From Eublepharis macularius (taxonomy: Eukaryota; Chordata; Lepidosauria; Squamata; Eublepharidae): DNA of 64,000 bases. A model generated the notes under the pieces. It made no database searches. It worked only from the letters and a program-made list of their open reading frames with translations, and had not been told where the DNA came from. Shown one piece after another: positions 34,217 through 47,068 of the stretch. The position numbers and the translations under genes are program-made. The stretch covers positions 19,725,926 to 19,789,925 of the forward strand of contig NC_072802.1 in the NCBI RefSeq assembly GCF_028583425.1, written 5' to 3'. Position 1 is the first letter of the stretch; every line of letters begins with the position of its first letter.

Positions 34217-36091
34217 TACTGTGCTGTTGGGAAGCTGGCCCCCATCCTGCTTCCCAACAGCACTGTAGTGCATTCGCGCATCTCCTGGAGTGTCCCCTGC
34301 TTCTATCTGACCTTTCCCAAATAAGTTTATCAGCCAAGTGTCGGCAACTGGTGGGAATTTTAGGGGGCAAGGACATTCAAATTGATGTTATGGTGATGCT
34401 ACAACAGCAGGATGCTACGCAGCAGCAGGAGTCCAGGGCCATGGGAGGGAGGTCTCGTGAGTGACCTCCCTATTCCCAAATCTGTTTTGCTGAGAAGTTT
34501 GAGGACAGATTGCAGCAAAGCCTGGACACCTATTGTGTGGGTGAGAAAGTTTGGATTTTCCCAGATTCATTCATACAACAGCCATTTCCTCTGTCCGTGT
34601 CCTCACAGTAGCCATTTTCTCTCCCTGTCACTAGCCATTGTCATTGCAGAGATATAAGGGGAAAGGTATATTTCTACAATGAAAGGTTTGGAGACAATAT
34701 AACAATACTCAATTACTGATTTAAAAAAATAATAATGGGGAAAGCCCTTGTGATATGGGTGCAGGGAGAGGAATTGCCACTGCCAGGAGACCGGGGCTGA
34801 GAAAATACATGAAGACTTGCCATGTGGAAGCCCCAGCACCATTGTGCTGTATTGGCAGCCATGGCAGCAATAGGGAAACTATACAAGTCTATCCCCACAT
34901 AGAAAAACACCAACATCATTTTTCTTCCCAGCAGTCCAAGACAACATTCATAAGAATTATCTAATTTATGATCACTACAAATCTATGAGGTAGGTTAAGC
35001 TCAGAAATTATTGATGATCTGCACAAGGATTCTTGAATCAGTCTGTCCAAGTCCAAAACTTACCTGTAACTAATTAAATGGCTCTTGCAGCTCCCATTAC
35101 AAACTGAAGGGCAGTTTTATGGAAATCAGTATCATTTCTTCACTTTTTATAAGAACTTGTTCCTTTTTTCCTTCCTTCTCCCCATTACTTAAATGTATCG
35201 CTATGTTGCTCCTTGTCTGTGAAGGAGCCTCCCCTTTCTATTAATCAACCTTTGCATCCTTCAAATCTCACTTCTTCCATACTGCCTTCCCTGATCCAAC
35301 TTTACTGTAGTTCCTCCGGGACCACCCTCATCCTTCTGACTCTTGCTTTCCTTTCCAGGTGCTCAAAGCACTGTGCCTAAGCGTCTTTCTCTCATTTCAT
35401 ACTCAGAACAACCCTGTGAGGTAGACTAAGCTAAGAGGCAATGACTGGCCCATGGTCACTGTCATGCACAGGCCTCTTAATAGGGCCTTTCCCTCCTCAT
35501 AAATGATTAAAGAATGGCAACATAAATAAGTGATTAAAATGTCAGTGGTCAATTATATATTCTCATGGCTGAGGTAAATTATAGCACGGAGAGAGCAACT
35601 TCTGGTTCCTGAGGTAAATTCTTCCTCCCGCCCCCTCCCCCCGTGATTCATGCAGATGCCTTAAATTTAACAAAACAACAGCACGCCTGTCACTTCCAGA
35701 GAAGGGTAAAAAGCTTATTATGATTGTCAGATATTATAACCCAAATGCATCTCAAATAGCCATAGCTAAGTTGGGTAGCCATTCTTTTTAGTGTGTTACA
35801 GTGTCACCATATGGACATATTCCCCAATGGCCCACTACTTTGCCCTGGTGAGGGCGATGGGCTTTATCTGGTCAGTCCCCACTTCCCTAGTCCCATTTGC
35901 TAGGACTTAATGCTGGAGACCAGGTTGGCTGACTTCTGGTTCCTACCCTGATCCAATACCAAAGCCTAACCTCATGTCTCCCTGTGCTAGCCTGCCTTGT
36001 TTAACCCAGGATACCTAAACCTATCCCTATTAAGTCATATCTCAATATCTTTTCATCTCTTTGCTTGCCAAGACCTATCTAAGCTGCTGAC

Positions 36092-36322
36092 TAGAGTTGC
36101 CAGCCTCCAGGTAGTGGCAGGAGATCTCCCGGAATTACAACTTGTCTCCAGGCCACAGAGATCAGTTCACCTGGAGAAAATGGCTACTCTTGGGGGTGGA
36201 CTCTATGGAATTTTGCCACACCAAGGTCCTTTCCCTCCCCAAACCGCACTTTCTCGAGGTTTCTCCAGGTCTCACCCCCCAGATCTCCAGGAATTTCCCA
36301 ACTTAGAGCTGGCAACCCTACT
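36092..36322 (-). mobile_element. GGGTTGCCAAC-type interspersed repeat
   Basis: A reverse-orientation copy, from 'agttgccagcctccaggtag' to 'cccaacttagagctggcaaccct'. A SINE-like fragment with a tRNA B-box-like 'ggatttgaactcagg' follows at 36430-36535. Confidence 0.65.
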
Positions 36323-36739
36323 GCTGACAGACTTTACTTGCTCCCATAATTCCTCTCCTCCCCACAGAGATTCCACAGCCTCCCATTGGTTGGTGCCACT
36401 GGGAATTCACATATTTGCTGTGACTCCTGGAAGTTGGAACTAAAGACTGCCCATCACAGTCACCCAGTCAGCTTTCTGGCTGGGCAGGGATTTGAACTCA
36501 GGTCCCCCCCATTCTAATCTAACCACACACTGGCTCAATTTTAAGGCATCATTCTCAGACTTCTCTTCCATCTCAAATCAGGAAAATATTGTGCCAGTCT
36601 CCAGGCCTGAGTTCACAGATGCTAGCACCAGAATGAGGCCCATAGCCAGAATGTTCATGTTAGGGGGGCAAATTACAGTGGAGGGAGGGGCAGCCCATCA
36701 GGTGTCTGTACAGAATTCCATGCTTATTTTTCTAAATAA

Positions 36740-39700
36740 TTAAATAAGTCAAGTGGTGTATAATGCAAAGAATGTTTCAGGTTTATTAGAAATGTATTTA
36801 CGTGTAGAACATATATTGACATTCAAGAGGTAACTGACAGCACAAATTTTCAAACTTTTTAACAGTGTGCAGAACCTCTTAGAAGAATTCTACTCTCAGA
36901 AGTAAAACTTGGTTCAAAAGAGAGAGAAATAGTCAAAATACATAGCCTGAAGTTTGGAAGATACTAAACTTTCCTAATATAATTAGGAACTACAACCCAC
37001 TTAAAACCTACAGTTTCAAGTAGTTAGTGTACTGAAATATGAATTCAAGAGTAATAGCAGTGTAATTGCTTTTATTGTGACCAACTAAACAATCTAGTAG
37101 TGAGCAACCTTACTTAATTCCCCTCCTCTTCTTCAAGGTAGGTATTATAAGAGGTACCATGCAGGTTCCATTGAGTTAGACCACATAGAACAGATTTCAT
37201 GTTGCACCAAGAGCTACTGGGACTGAAAGGCTGGTAACAGCTGTTCTCCCAGCTAGCATGTATATAACTAGAATGTTGGTCAAAGATCTGAGACTCTCAT
37301 ATTTAAACCCCTCCTCTGACTTTCTCAGCCTCAGTTATGATTCTGGGAGATTTCCTCCACCTGGAGGATAGCAACTGTATCACCTAACAGTCTGGAACAC
37401 AAAAAGTATATTGTTTAGATCAGTCCTTTAGTTATTTATTTGATTTATTAAAACATTTATACCCCATGTTTCTCCTGGAAAGATGCAGCCTTTCTGTCAC
37501 CTCTGTCACATTATTCCCATCTCATTCTCCTGCATGAGTAAATCAGACCTAAATTTGAGCTGGTGAGCAAGCAAAAGGGTTGGCAGGTCTCTTGGTATGG
37601 GAGAAAAATTAACAGATTACTGTTAGGCCAGAGGCATGCTGTCAGTTTCGGGAGGAACCCAGAAGGAATGTCCTCTCTGGGAATTACTGGGAACTCTATG
37701 GTTTTTCCTCTCTAGAAATTACTAGAAACTCTATGGTTTTACCAAGGAGTTTCCAGCAAATCCTGGAGAGGACAGACATCACTTCCAGCTTTTTTTTTAC
37801 TGGAATTAATATCATGACATCATCAATTCATTTTCTATTGCCTGTGGGCAACAGTGGGGCAGGAGATCTCTTGCCCCCAACATCCATATGGCAATCTTGC
37901 CTTCGAGTTTGTTGTTCCAATATAATATGGGTGAGTATGGTGCTCATATAAGCTACTTTGTTGCTGCAGCAGAGACACTCAAGATAGCCAGTGCTCCATT
38001 AGCATTGCTTTCCCCCTCCCTTACAGATGTGTGGAAGGAACTCCTCCCGTTGCCAAGTTATTTAGAGAGAGTGGAAAAAGCGGAGTCTGTTGCCAGGTAG
38101 ACTTGGAGCCAAGGACAGGGAGAGGCTTTGCCCTAACATGAGGTAGCCGGAGACAGGAGCAGTTTCACTTTTAAGTCACTCTTGTCAGGCAACTCTATTG
38201 GCAGGGCAGGTATGGCACACCAACAAGAAATAAGCCAGGAAACCCCAAAGCACAAAACCAAAGCTAAGGGTGACCTTGGTTAATCAACCAGCTTCAGATC
38301 TTGGCTTGAGGTACCTGAACTAACTGCGAGTTAGCATGGTGGCATGGGTTCAGACAATCATTTAGCCATGAGTATATCTTCTAAATAAAATCATGGGCTT
38401 GTGTTATGTCTGAACCACTTCTTTCTTTGGGTTTTGAAATGCTTCACCTGATTCCCATTTATCAAAGCTGAAGTGGATGAGTGGAACTATTGAAATTTAT
38501 TTTGGAAAAGAATTGCAACGAAGATCATATGTCTATTTTTTTAAAAAAATAAACCCTTTTGGAACTTTGTGAGCTATTTCTGCTGAAAACATGCTCTATA
38601 ATTCATCAAGCTAGCATAAAAGAATTAAATACCCAACTGCCCAAGGCACAGACTATATTTGTGGAAGTTAAGCAGAGTAATAAATGGCAAAGGAACCTGA
38701 AATATTAATTTGGCCTGTAGCACTTAAAACACTGATTTGCATTCATTAATCAGAGAGCAAGTTTGTAGCACTCCTTTGTCAAGGATTTGCTAGCGACTTT
38801 CAGGCAGTGCTAATTTTGTAAAAGACACTTTTAGGATAGTTGTATTCTCCATCTGTATTCTTTTCCACAATCATGACTTTTTGCCATGCCACACCTTCAA
38901 AAAATATTTGCAACTGTTAGAAATGTCATTTTCCAGGGGTCTTAGCCAGTTCCTAACTGTGCCATACAGTGAACTAGAGAATAAAACCTGGACATTCGTG
39001 GCTACTAAGCATTTTGGATCAGATCCTTTTTGCTAAGTGAATACCCTTGTTCCAGAAAGAGGAGTCTTGCTCCAGTGCACAGCTCTGCCACCTATCGCTC
39101 TTATAAAAAGAAAACAAAATGTAACTTTGAGAGGTAGGCAGAATGCTAGAATAACCAGTATGTGAAGATAATGTCAGGCAGAGACTTTAACAGGAATATG
39201 TGTGTAAGACCACACATAAATTTGCACACTGGCATGAACACGCGTAACTTGTCACATCTAGTTCCACCCTCGATCCCACAGTTTGGGTGTAATTTAACAT
39301 GATGAATTAAACAAACCTACACTGCCAGTTCACCAATCCAACCTTCAGCTAGTAATATTCATCAATTTAGTAAGGCTCTGAAGGGGGGAAAAGTAAATGC
39401 CTTAAACTGCCAGTGGGAGGCGGTGGAGTGGCTTCACTTTGGACTTCTTCCTCTGTAGTGAGAGGGCAGAGCAACATCCTAAACTGGAGGCCTGATTTGT
39501 CATTATTTCTGAACCCTGCCTTTGATTAAGAGTGAGACTTGGGTTTTGAACCAAAGCCAGCAACCACAATTAAACCGCTTATTTTAAACTGAGTCAAGAC
39601 AGAAAGAAGACATTTTAAATGAACGGATAGAATTTTTTATATTTGGGGAAAGGGGAACATGGTCATTCCCAAGCAATACCGAAGTATTTTTCTGATGTAA

Positions 39701-40620
39701 ATAACTTGTTTACTTCTTAGTAATTATAACAAGTACATAACTACATATGTTTAAGAATAATAGCAAAAAGAATTCAAATCCCCAAGGACAGCTTAATGTT
39801 CAATAATTTCACTTAAATTTATACAATGTCTTTCTGGGTCAAACACTCATTCTTGAACCATTTAATGAGATAATGTACGTAAAAATCTGTTGGATGTTGG
39901 AGGGAAGTTGAGTGGCTCGATTTCTGATTGGAAAGCAAGCATGAACAAGCAGGTGCCATTTTTATTATACTCTGGTGAATTACCCTAACATACTACATTA
40001 CATTACTTTGACTTCCTGAAATACTATAGAGATGATATATGCTAGACAATTGCTCCCTCTTCTGGCCAAAGGAGGGAATACAGAAAGGGAAATTTAAAAA
40101 GAATCTAAGAACAAAGGTCTAGAACAGTTCTTAAACTATGCACCAAGGAATCCTATAGTCTCTCCAAAATGGGGTAGGCTTCCAAAATTATCCTTCTCTG
40201 AATATCTCAGCATTTTGAAATTCTGAATAATCTGATTATATTCCTCAAATAAGAGCTGACATAAAGGTGAAGGTGCGTGGCCCATTAGTAAAACAAGCAG
40301 GGAACCAACCCATAATGCTCAGAGAGGAATCCCGTTCTCCTCCCACCAGTTCCCATTCCTCCATTTACCAGCCAGACTGCATCACTGCTGTCTGAGCAGC
40401 TAACAGCAGTGAAGGAGCTCCTTTCTCCCCTGCCCACATTGCTAACTTTCCTTGGCTTCTGCTCCTGTCGTCCACCCACTCGCATTACTACCACCTCTGC
40501 AACTCACACGTTGGTCTCTGCTCCTCCTCTGTTTGCCTGTCCTCATAGTAGGATTTAAACTCTCCTCCATTCTTTCACATTTGTAGAAATATGTTTTCTC
40601 AATATATAGTTTAAATCTTC
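36740..40620. other. No gene or clear repeat identified
   Basis: Unique-looking AT-rich sequence with short random frames only. It is presumed intron or intergenic DNA between the cylicin-like exons and RPS6KA6. Confidence 0.5.
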
Positions 40621-40627
40621 AGATTTA

Positions 40628-40838
40628 ATAATCTGTAGCTGGAGCCCATAGAGTTAAACAGATATGCTTGGCATGCAAAAGATCCTGGCTCAGTCCACCG
40701 TGTTTGCCATTGAAAGGATCAGGTAGCAGATAATGTAAAAGACTTCTTTTCCGCAGACCCAAGAGAGCTGCTGCCAGTCAGAAAGACAATACTGACCTTG
40801 ATAGACTAATGGCCTGACACAGTGTAAAGTAGCTTTAT
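40628..40838 (+). mobile_element. tRNA-derived SINE
   Basis: The tRNA-like head ('gcttggcatgcaaaagatcctggctcagtccac') and the body 'aaaggatcaggtagcagataatg ... ccttgatagactaatggcctgacacagtgtaa' match the family of 15606-15787. Confidence 0.6.
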
Positions 40839-41885
40839 GCATTTATAACAGCAATCATGCATAGTACCAGTTTTTTTTTATTTTGCACATGGAACACTAT
40901 GTATGTACCTGCTTGACACAGCTTTCAGTATCTTCAGGCCATTGTTTTTATGTTATCAATGTACATCTCCACATTGGAAAAAAAAAGCTAACAGCAGCTT
41001 AATGTAACTGTACGTTCAGTTGCATCAAGGTTCTTTTTGTGTGATGTGTTACCACTGAAGTGTATGTGCACGTTCATAAGACATTGCACAAAAAGAATCT
41101 TGATTCATCTTATGTACAAGCATACTAAAGTTGCTTTTTTGCTCTGTTTTATCAATGCACATGGGCAAAAGAGGAAAGGGAAAAGATGCAAATAAAATGA
41201 AAGAGGAGAAGTCTGCAGTAAAGTGCATATACTTTATAGTGCAGTTTCCATTTTCAGAAATTGCCTTAGTAGAACTAGAATTAATGATGGGTGGAACGCA
41301 TGACATAATGATCACACTGAACAATAAAGGGATAGAATGAGGGAAATCTGCTCACTCCAACTTATCAGAGGCTCTTCAGCAAAAGGTCAGTAAGTGGTAG
41401 ACAAGTTTTTCTGAAAGTCCGCCAACCTTTCACTGGTTGTATTCTAAATGACTCCAGTCTTCAGATTTAAGAATCCACAGCTGTGGCTATAGCTGGGGCC
41501 ACTGAGTGACACAATAGGCTAGGCCAATCTTCAGTAAACTGACCATATCTTCTAAGCAGTGGTTCATAACTGTGGCTGAGACCAGAAGTGTGAACGTTGA
41601 TTGCAAGGTCAGGAAAGAGGATAAGAAATGTATGAGCTGTGAGAAGGTGGGAGGGGGGCTTGATAGCAGATTTGCATTTGCCTCTGCATAATGTGCAAAA
41701 TGGCCAAGAAATACAGTCCGTTGCTCAGCAATGCGATATATTTACAAACACTAAAAAAAGTAAAGTGTGCTCAATGTTAACTGATGAGAGATGCTTGCAT
41801 TTTATGTTGGGGGGGGTGTATGGAGCTATTTTGTAAGTGCATCCCACAAACAACGTTAAGTTTAGAAATAAGTCTCACTTAGAAA

Positions 41886-41985
41886 AGTTTGCATCTGATG
41901 AAGAGAGCTGTGGTTCTCAAAAGCTTATGCTACAATGAAGTTGGTCAGTCTTAAAGGTGCTACTAGACTCTTTACTATTTCAAAA
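41886..41985 (+). mobile_element. Hammerhead-bearing interspersed repeat
   Basis: A copy of the repeat at 21855-22000, in + orientation. It runs from the hammerhead-like segment (41891-41930) through 'caatgaagttggtcagtcttaaaggtgctactagactctttac'. The 5' partner of the long outer stem is missing or decayed. No coding sequence is attached. Confidence 0.65.
41891..41930 (+). ncRNA. Hammerhead-ribozyme-like motif
   Basis: In order: GCAT (stem I), CTGATGA (exact catalytic core box), one extra A, GAGAGC-TGTG-GTTCTC (perfect stem II with loop), AAAA (consensus GAAA, first G lost), GCTT, ATGC (pairs with GCAT). The stem III region AGCT is self-complementary and only two pairs long, as in the minimal hammerheads of Penelope-like elements that act as dimers. 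The G-to-A change in the second box probably inactivates this copy. Confidence 0.55.
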
Positions 41986-42114
41986 AGTTTGAAAGCCATG
42001 GTCCTATAACACATCCATTACATACAGGGATTCCATAGCAGAGTCTAAGTGTTCTCTGAAAGTGAAAGGCTTGGAAATTACCCATAGGCACTGTCCCTTC
42101 TGATTTCTGAAAAA

Positions 42115-42454
42115 CAGGGTTGTGCTTACCTGTAACTGTTATTCGTTGAGTGGTCTTCTATACAGGCACATGGTGGGCCTGCACACACACAGGCCAGCCA
42201 CAGAAAAGACTTCCAGAGCTTTCTGGAAGACTAGGAGTACCCCTCCTCCCCTTGGCACTTTCCCACCAAAATCATCTTCTGATCAGGAGAAGGGATGCTA
42301 TTCCCTCAGTTCTTTCCATGCTGCCACCAAAGGACCCCAACCACCCAAAAACCCCTAAGGTTCCAGAGTGTTCACAGAGGGACAGGAACGAGGGGTGTGT
42401 GCCTGCACAGAAGAACCACTTGATGAACAACAGTTACAGGTAATTGCAACCCTG
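42115..42454. mobile_element. 340-bp foldback element (CAGGGTTG ends)
   Basis: CAGGGTTGTGCTTACCTGTA and TTACAGGTAATTGCAACCCTG form about 50-bp imperfect inverted ends, continuing through 'ctgttattcgttgagtggtcttct' and 'agaagaaccacttgatgaacaacag'. The right end contains CAG|GTAATT, a splice-donor-like string. hAT is likely from the CAGGG ends, but no 8-bp duplication was seen. Confidence 0.65.
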
Positions 42455-42846
42455 CTTTCATCTTTGTGGCTTCTGTACAGTCCCACATTGGCCGAGTAGC
42501 AAGCTCACTTACTAAAGGAGATGGATATGAAGTTCTCAAAGTATGAGATTTTGGAGGACTACCTTCCCATCAGATGCTTAGCATCCCATATTGGCATTCA
42601 TCCAGAAGTGCTTAGAAAGAAGCAAGGAGCTCTCGACAAGTATCTCTGCTGAAGTACAACCAGGAATGCCACAAGGAAAAACAGTGCGGTAGCGGAGACA
42701 GTTGTGCTAGGTAAAGGGAATTGAAAAGCCATGCACTCAAGATAGAGTGCAATAATTTGTACCAACCCCAAAAGAAGGGTTGTTTGAGCCTACTGCCCGG
42801 TCTCTTTCAGAGTCTGATTGACTAATACATCTGACAGAGTTGTGAG

Positions 42847-44821
42847 TAGTGGTGGGCCCGGACCAAAAAATGGACCAACATTTGACACAGACCGGCCTAC
42901 TTCAGTGTTTGTGAACAGGCAGGTCATGGGACACACATTCTTCATGGACGTGACAACTTTTGGGCCAGTCCATCGATCCGTGAATCCAGACATCCCGGTG
43001 CCGAGCAATCAATTCCCTAGGCAATGTAGTGGAGTCACCTGCAGACCTTCTGCTGCTTTTGGAACACATCAATCTTAGCCCTGAAAACCTTGATAGGCAG
43101 CTCTGGCTGCCAACCAGAGAGCCCCCATTATTCTCTTTGAGAGCAAGCAGTATCTCTAACACCCAGCACTAAGCCACAGTTTCACTTTTCAGCTGGTTAC
43201 CGAGAAAGGAACTGCTCGTTGTGGAAGTTTTTTTGGATTGTGTGAGAGGGAGGCTTGGGGCTTGTGCTGCAGCAAAGCTCTGGGAGCAAGCTTCCTCAGC
43301 TGGGTTTCCTCAGCTGAGTGCTCACTCTGTTTAATTTTTTTTAATTTCTTATTTCCTTGTGGGATGGTGGGCTAGTCTAGGGCTCTTCCCCAACCCAGTC
43401 TCAGAGCTGCAGTAAGGCTCTGGATGCAAGCTTATTCGGCTCCTTGAGGGCTCACACTTCTGCTTCATTTTTTTCTTTCAATTCTTATTTGCTTGTGGGG
43501 TGTTGGGCTAGGGAAATACACAGTTTGTTCCCCTTCTTGAAAGTCTTCTAAGGGCCTCTTGCTCCTAGAGACAGCCGCTGCCCCCCCCCACCAGTGCAGC
43601 CTCTGTACCTCCTTGCAGAGGTCCGGCTTCCTCCATTGGTGGAGCTCCTCATTACAGAATGCAATGCTGATGTGCAATGGAGACCTGCCGATGCCTGGCT
43701 GTCCACATCTGCCTCCTCCCAATTTTTGTCTGACCCCCACAAAATCCTCACTTTCATCTTCCTTTCCACATCTGTCCCCTCAAAAAGTCTGCCCCCCCAA
43801 GAATCCTGTCTTTTAGTCTCCCCATGCCCTGGTCTGCCTCCTCATGATGATTGTTTTCCCTCCCAGAGTCGGCAATTCCAGCCTCCCTTCTGCCAGCCCG
43901 TTGGGGAGATTTCTTTCCCCCAAGGAGACTCTCCCCCTGGATTAACCTCCCCTCATGGATTGCCTCTGTCCTTTGCTGTACAGGGATATTCCTGTCTCCC
44001 CAAAGAACATCCACTCCTTCCCCCCAAATTTAACCTCCTCTCATAGATTGTCTTTGTCCTCATGTCCTTTAAAAGTATATTCCTCCTGTCTTCCCAAAAA
44101 CATCTCCTTGACTGTCCCCTCAAAGAGTACTTCTCTCCCCATTCCAGCCCCAGAGCAGGTTTTCTGCTCCCAGGAACCATCATTCCACTCACAGAGGAAG
44201 ATTCTCCAACTCTATCCAACCTTTTCATTGCAACTTTTTGGTACTGCAAGCCAATGCAAGTCAGTTGGCATTTGAGGCTCCTATTTGGCGTAGTGGTTAA
44301 GAGCATGGGACTCTAAACTGGAGATCCCCACTCCTCCATTTGAAGCCAGCTGGGTGACCTTGGGCTAGTCACAGCTCTCTGGAGCTCTCTCAGCCCCACC
44401 CACCTCACAGGTTGTTTTGTTGTGGGGATAATAATGGCATTCTTTGTAAACCGCTCTGAGTGGGCATTAAGTTGTCCTGAAGGGCGGTATATAAATTGAA
44501 TGTTGTTGTTGTTATTCTATCTACTGGAAGTTTCCTGGAGGTGGTCGCTTTGGGGGTCTGTAACTTGGACCTCTGAAATGCAATCTTGGCCAAACTTGGA
44601 GGGTGGCTGGAGGAGAGACTGCTGAAGACTCCCTGTGAGTTTGGCATCTCTGAGTGCAAAGAGGTCAGTCCTAGGGGCCCCAGAAGTGATGGACCATGGA
44701 CCGATGAAGCGGTCTGTGAACAGGGGTGGGTCCATGAGAAGTTCATGGTCTGTGGACCATGAAAGGCAACAGAGCGTGGACCGATGGTCCATGGTTTTTC
44801 CCTGGTCCATGTCCATGTCTA
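42847..44821. mobile_element. Large (1975 bp) hAT-type element, family TAGAGATGGGCACGAAC
   Basis: TAGTGGTGGGCCCGGACC to CTGGTCCATGTCCATGTCTA, flanked by a perfect 8-bp duplication, GTTGTGAG. The interior is 4-5 times longer than in its sisters. It is C/T-rich with two copies of a roughly 120-bp unit near 43258-43382 and 43400-43510, and carries a SINE (44272-44518). Some frames of up to 150 codons occur, but they are low-complexity Pro/Ser/Leu products of the pyrimidine-rich strand. No transposase was recognised. Confidence 0.85.
44272..44518 (+). mobile_element. CORE/MIR-like SINE nested in the large hAT-type element
   Basis: The best preserved of the four copies: 'ggcgtagtggttaagagcatgggactctaa', the 'agccagctgggtgaccttgggctagtcacagctctctgg' core, and a 'gggcggtatataaattgaatgttgttgttgtt' tail. 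Confidence 0.8.
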
Positions 44822-46059
44822 GTTGTGAGAAATAAGGACTGAAAGCCAACCCTGGTAGGGAATCCTGTCCAAGGCATTGGACACATTAACATTATGAAAC
44901 AGTATGAATGAGGGGGACACAGGTTAGAACCCTCATTCCACATGTAGATGTGCTGCACACTAAAAATGAAGCATCAGGGAGGTGCAACAAGTTAACAAGG
45001 AACGTCTTTAGAAATCCAGTAAGGAAGAAAGAAGTTTAAAGTGTTTGTGACCTAAACATAATAGCAAAAGAAGCAGGTTCCAAGACCTGGTGTAGCCTCA
45101 GTAAAGACTGTTACTTGCTAAAAGGTGCAAGATATGGTAATCAAAGAGCAGCAGTTGGCACTCAGAAAAAACTGAGACTACTGTTCTAGTGCAGGGAAAA
45201 GAGCTGACGGAAACTGCTGGAGTCATCAGCAGGAATGAAGACATAGCAGATCCACACCAGAATAATGAAAACAGTGACGCAGGTGGGATGGGGCCAAGGA
45301 AAGGACAAACTGTCTGCACCATAAATGAACCTTGTGCTGCTAGCAGAGCAATCCGTGAGCAAAACCAGCTGGGGGTGTAGGGGTAACGTCACACATAAAA
45401 AGAGATTACCTTACCAATAAATTCGCAAGGGCATTCCCCAATGACAGGAGGGTCCCTGGCAGCAAAAAAGCAAACCAAAGGGCAGGGCATGGACCATCGT
45501 AGTGTGTGGCAAGGCCCAATAATCCATGCCTCCAATCAGAATGTCTAGGAGTTGGCGTCACTTAGTTGAGGAAAACATAATAGTAATGCATTGCAATGAA
45601 GTGGAGCATTTGCTCTAAAACAAAAGACAAAGAAAAGTAAGGTACATCTAGTGTTTTGGTGAAAGTATTATGACGCTCGTTTTACAGAAAACCACCAGCC
45701 ACCTGAAAACACACACTCATAGCAGGGCCCCCCCACAGCAGGTGTAGCCCCTGGAACCCTCACCTCATGGGAACCCCTATTTTGAGCCCTCATTTGTTCT
45801 AACATAGGCTTAGGGCTAGAAGATGGAGTCTAGATACTAGTACTGATATTAAACTAGCCTGTTAAATAGCAGCGAGCCCTGCCAAGGGCAATGGAATGCT
45901 AGAGCAGCTCATCCATCTATCATGCAAAAGCCCATCTAAAGAGATTAAACCAGAGGGCCATTCTCCCCAGGGACTTTGGAGGTTACTCTCTAAATAATTT
46001 GGTTCTAATGAACACTTCTGCTCCCCTTCATTTGCTGGCGATCAGCAGGAGGTAGTAAC

Positions 46060-46260
46060 TCCCCCGGAGATTGATTGGCACCAACAGGCAACCCAGGACA
46101 ACATCGCACCAACTGGGAGTGTGCTCCCACACTTCATTGAGGCCAATATTCATGCTTTGGTAACATGTGCACTGGGCTATTGTAATGCACACTACATACA
46201 CCCACCTTTGAGTGAGACCCTTCAATGGCTCAAAATGCAACTGCTAGAATACATAATGGA
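46060..46260 (+). pseudogene. L2/CR1-like LINE ORF2 fragment
   Basis: The frame reads ...NIHALVTCALGYCNAHYIHPPLSETLQWLKMQ..., matching the LINE segment 'HALVTSRLDYCNALYxGLPxxxxxKLQxxQ'. It is short, with no intact ends. Confidence 0.6.
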
Positions 46261-46828
46261 GCTTGCTGTACAGGGAGGGACATACAATTCCAGGATCATG
46301 CAATTTATGGGTTACTTGTTTCTGGTTTTGTCTTGAAAAGCTATAAACTTTCTGGGACTGGAGTATCTTAAGAACTGCATATCCCATATGTACCAGTCTG
46401 AACATCCAATAACAGAGGCTTTCCTCGTCTCCCTCCATTTAAGTGTGGTCTGGAAAGCTCCATGAAATCACCTTTGAAGGAATGTCCACCAAGCTCCAGT
46501 ATTGCTTACCTTTTGAAGAGTAGCAAAAATATTTTGGGGGGTGAGAACTGCCAACTAATGGTTAAAAATCAGTGCTCTGAAGCTTTGCCTTTTTTGCTGC
46601 TTTTAAAAAATATTTATGTTATTAAGTCACTAGGAATGTGTGTCTTTTTTAGGCAGATAGGTAAGGTAGAACTATTGAACATAAAAAGAACTTCCTTGCA
46701 TTTGAGGCTAGATTTAAAACTTTCTTGTTCTAAGGATACAAACTCTTGATTACATGCAATCCTGAAACACAGACCTATCTTCAGGGACTTACATTATATC
46801 TCAGAAACAGGTAGTGGCAGGTAAACAG

Positions 46829-47068
46829 TTTGGTGTAGTGGTTAAGAGCGTGGGACTCTAATCTGGTGAACTGGGTTTGATTCCTCACTCCTCCACTTGA
46901 AGCCAGCTGGGTGACCTTGGCTAGTCACAGGTCTCTGGAGCTCTCAGCCCCGCCCACCTCACAGGGTGTTTTGTTGTGGGGATAACAACATACTTTGTAA
47001 ACTGCTCTGAATGGGTGTTAAGTCATCCTGAAGGGTGGTATATAAATTTAATGTTGTTGTTATTAACA
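46829..47068 (+). mobile_element. CORE/MIR-like SINE
   Basis: 'agtttggtgtagtggttaagagcgtgggactctaatctgg' through 'gggtggtatataaatttaatgttgttgttatt'. It is the same family as 32212 and 44272. Confidence 0.8.

Noticed and set aside
41160..41220. Lysine-rich frame (GKRGKGKDANKMKEEKSAV) reminiscent of cylicin Lys-Asp repeats
   Set aside because: The acceptor is poor, the donor is weak (GCA|GTAAAG), and the phase-0 reading needed after 29612 hits a stop.
43465..44306. Frames of up to 150 codons on both strands
   Set aside because: They lie inside the pyrimidine-rich interior of a hAT-type element and are low-complexity Pro/Ser/Leu. No transposase motif was seen.
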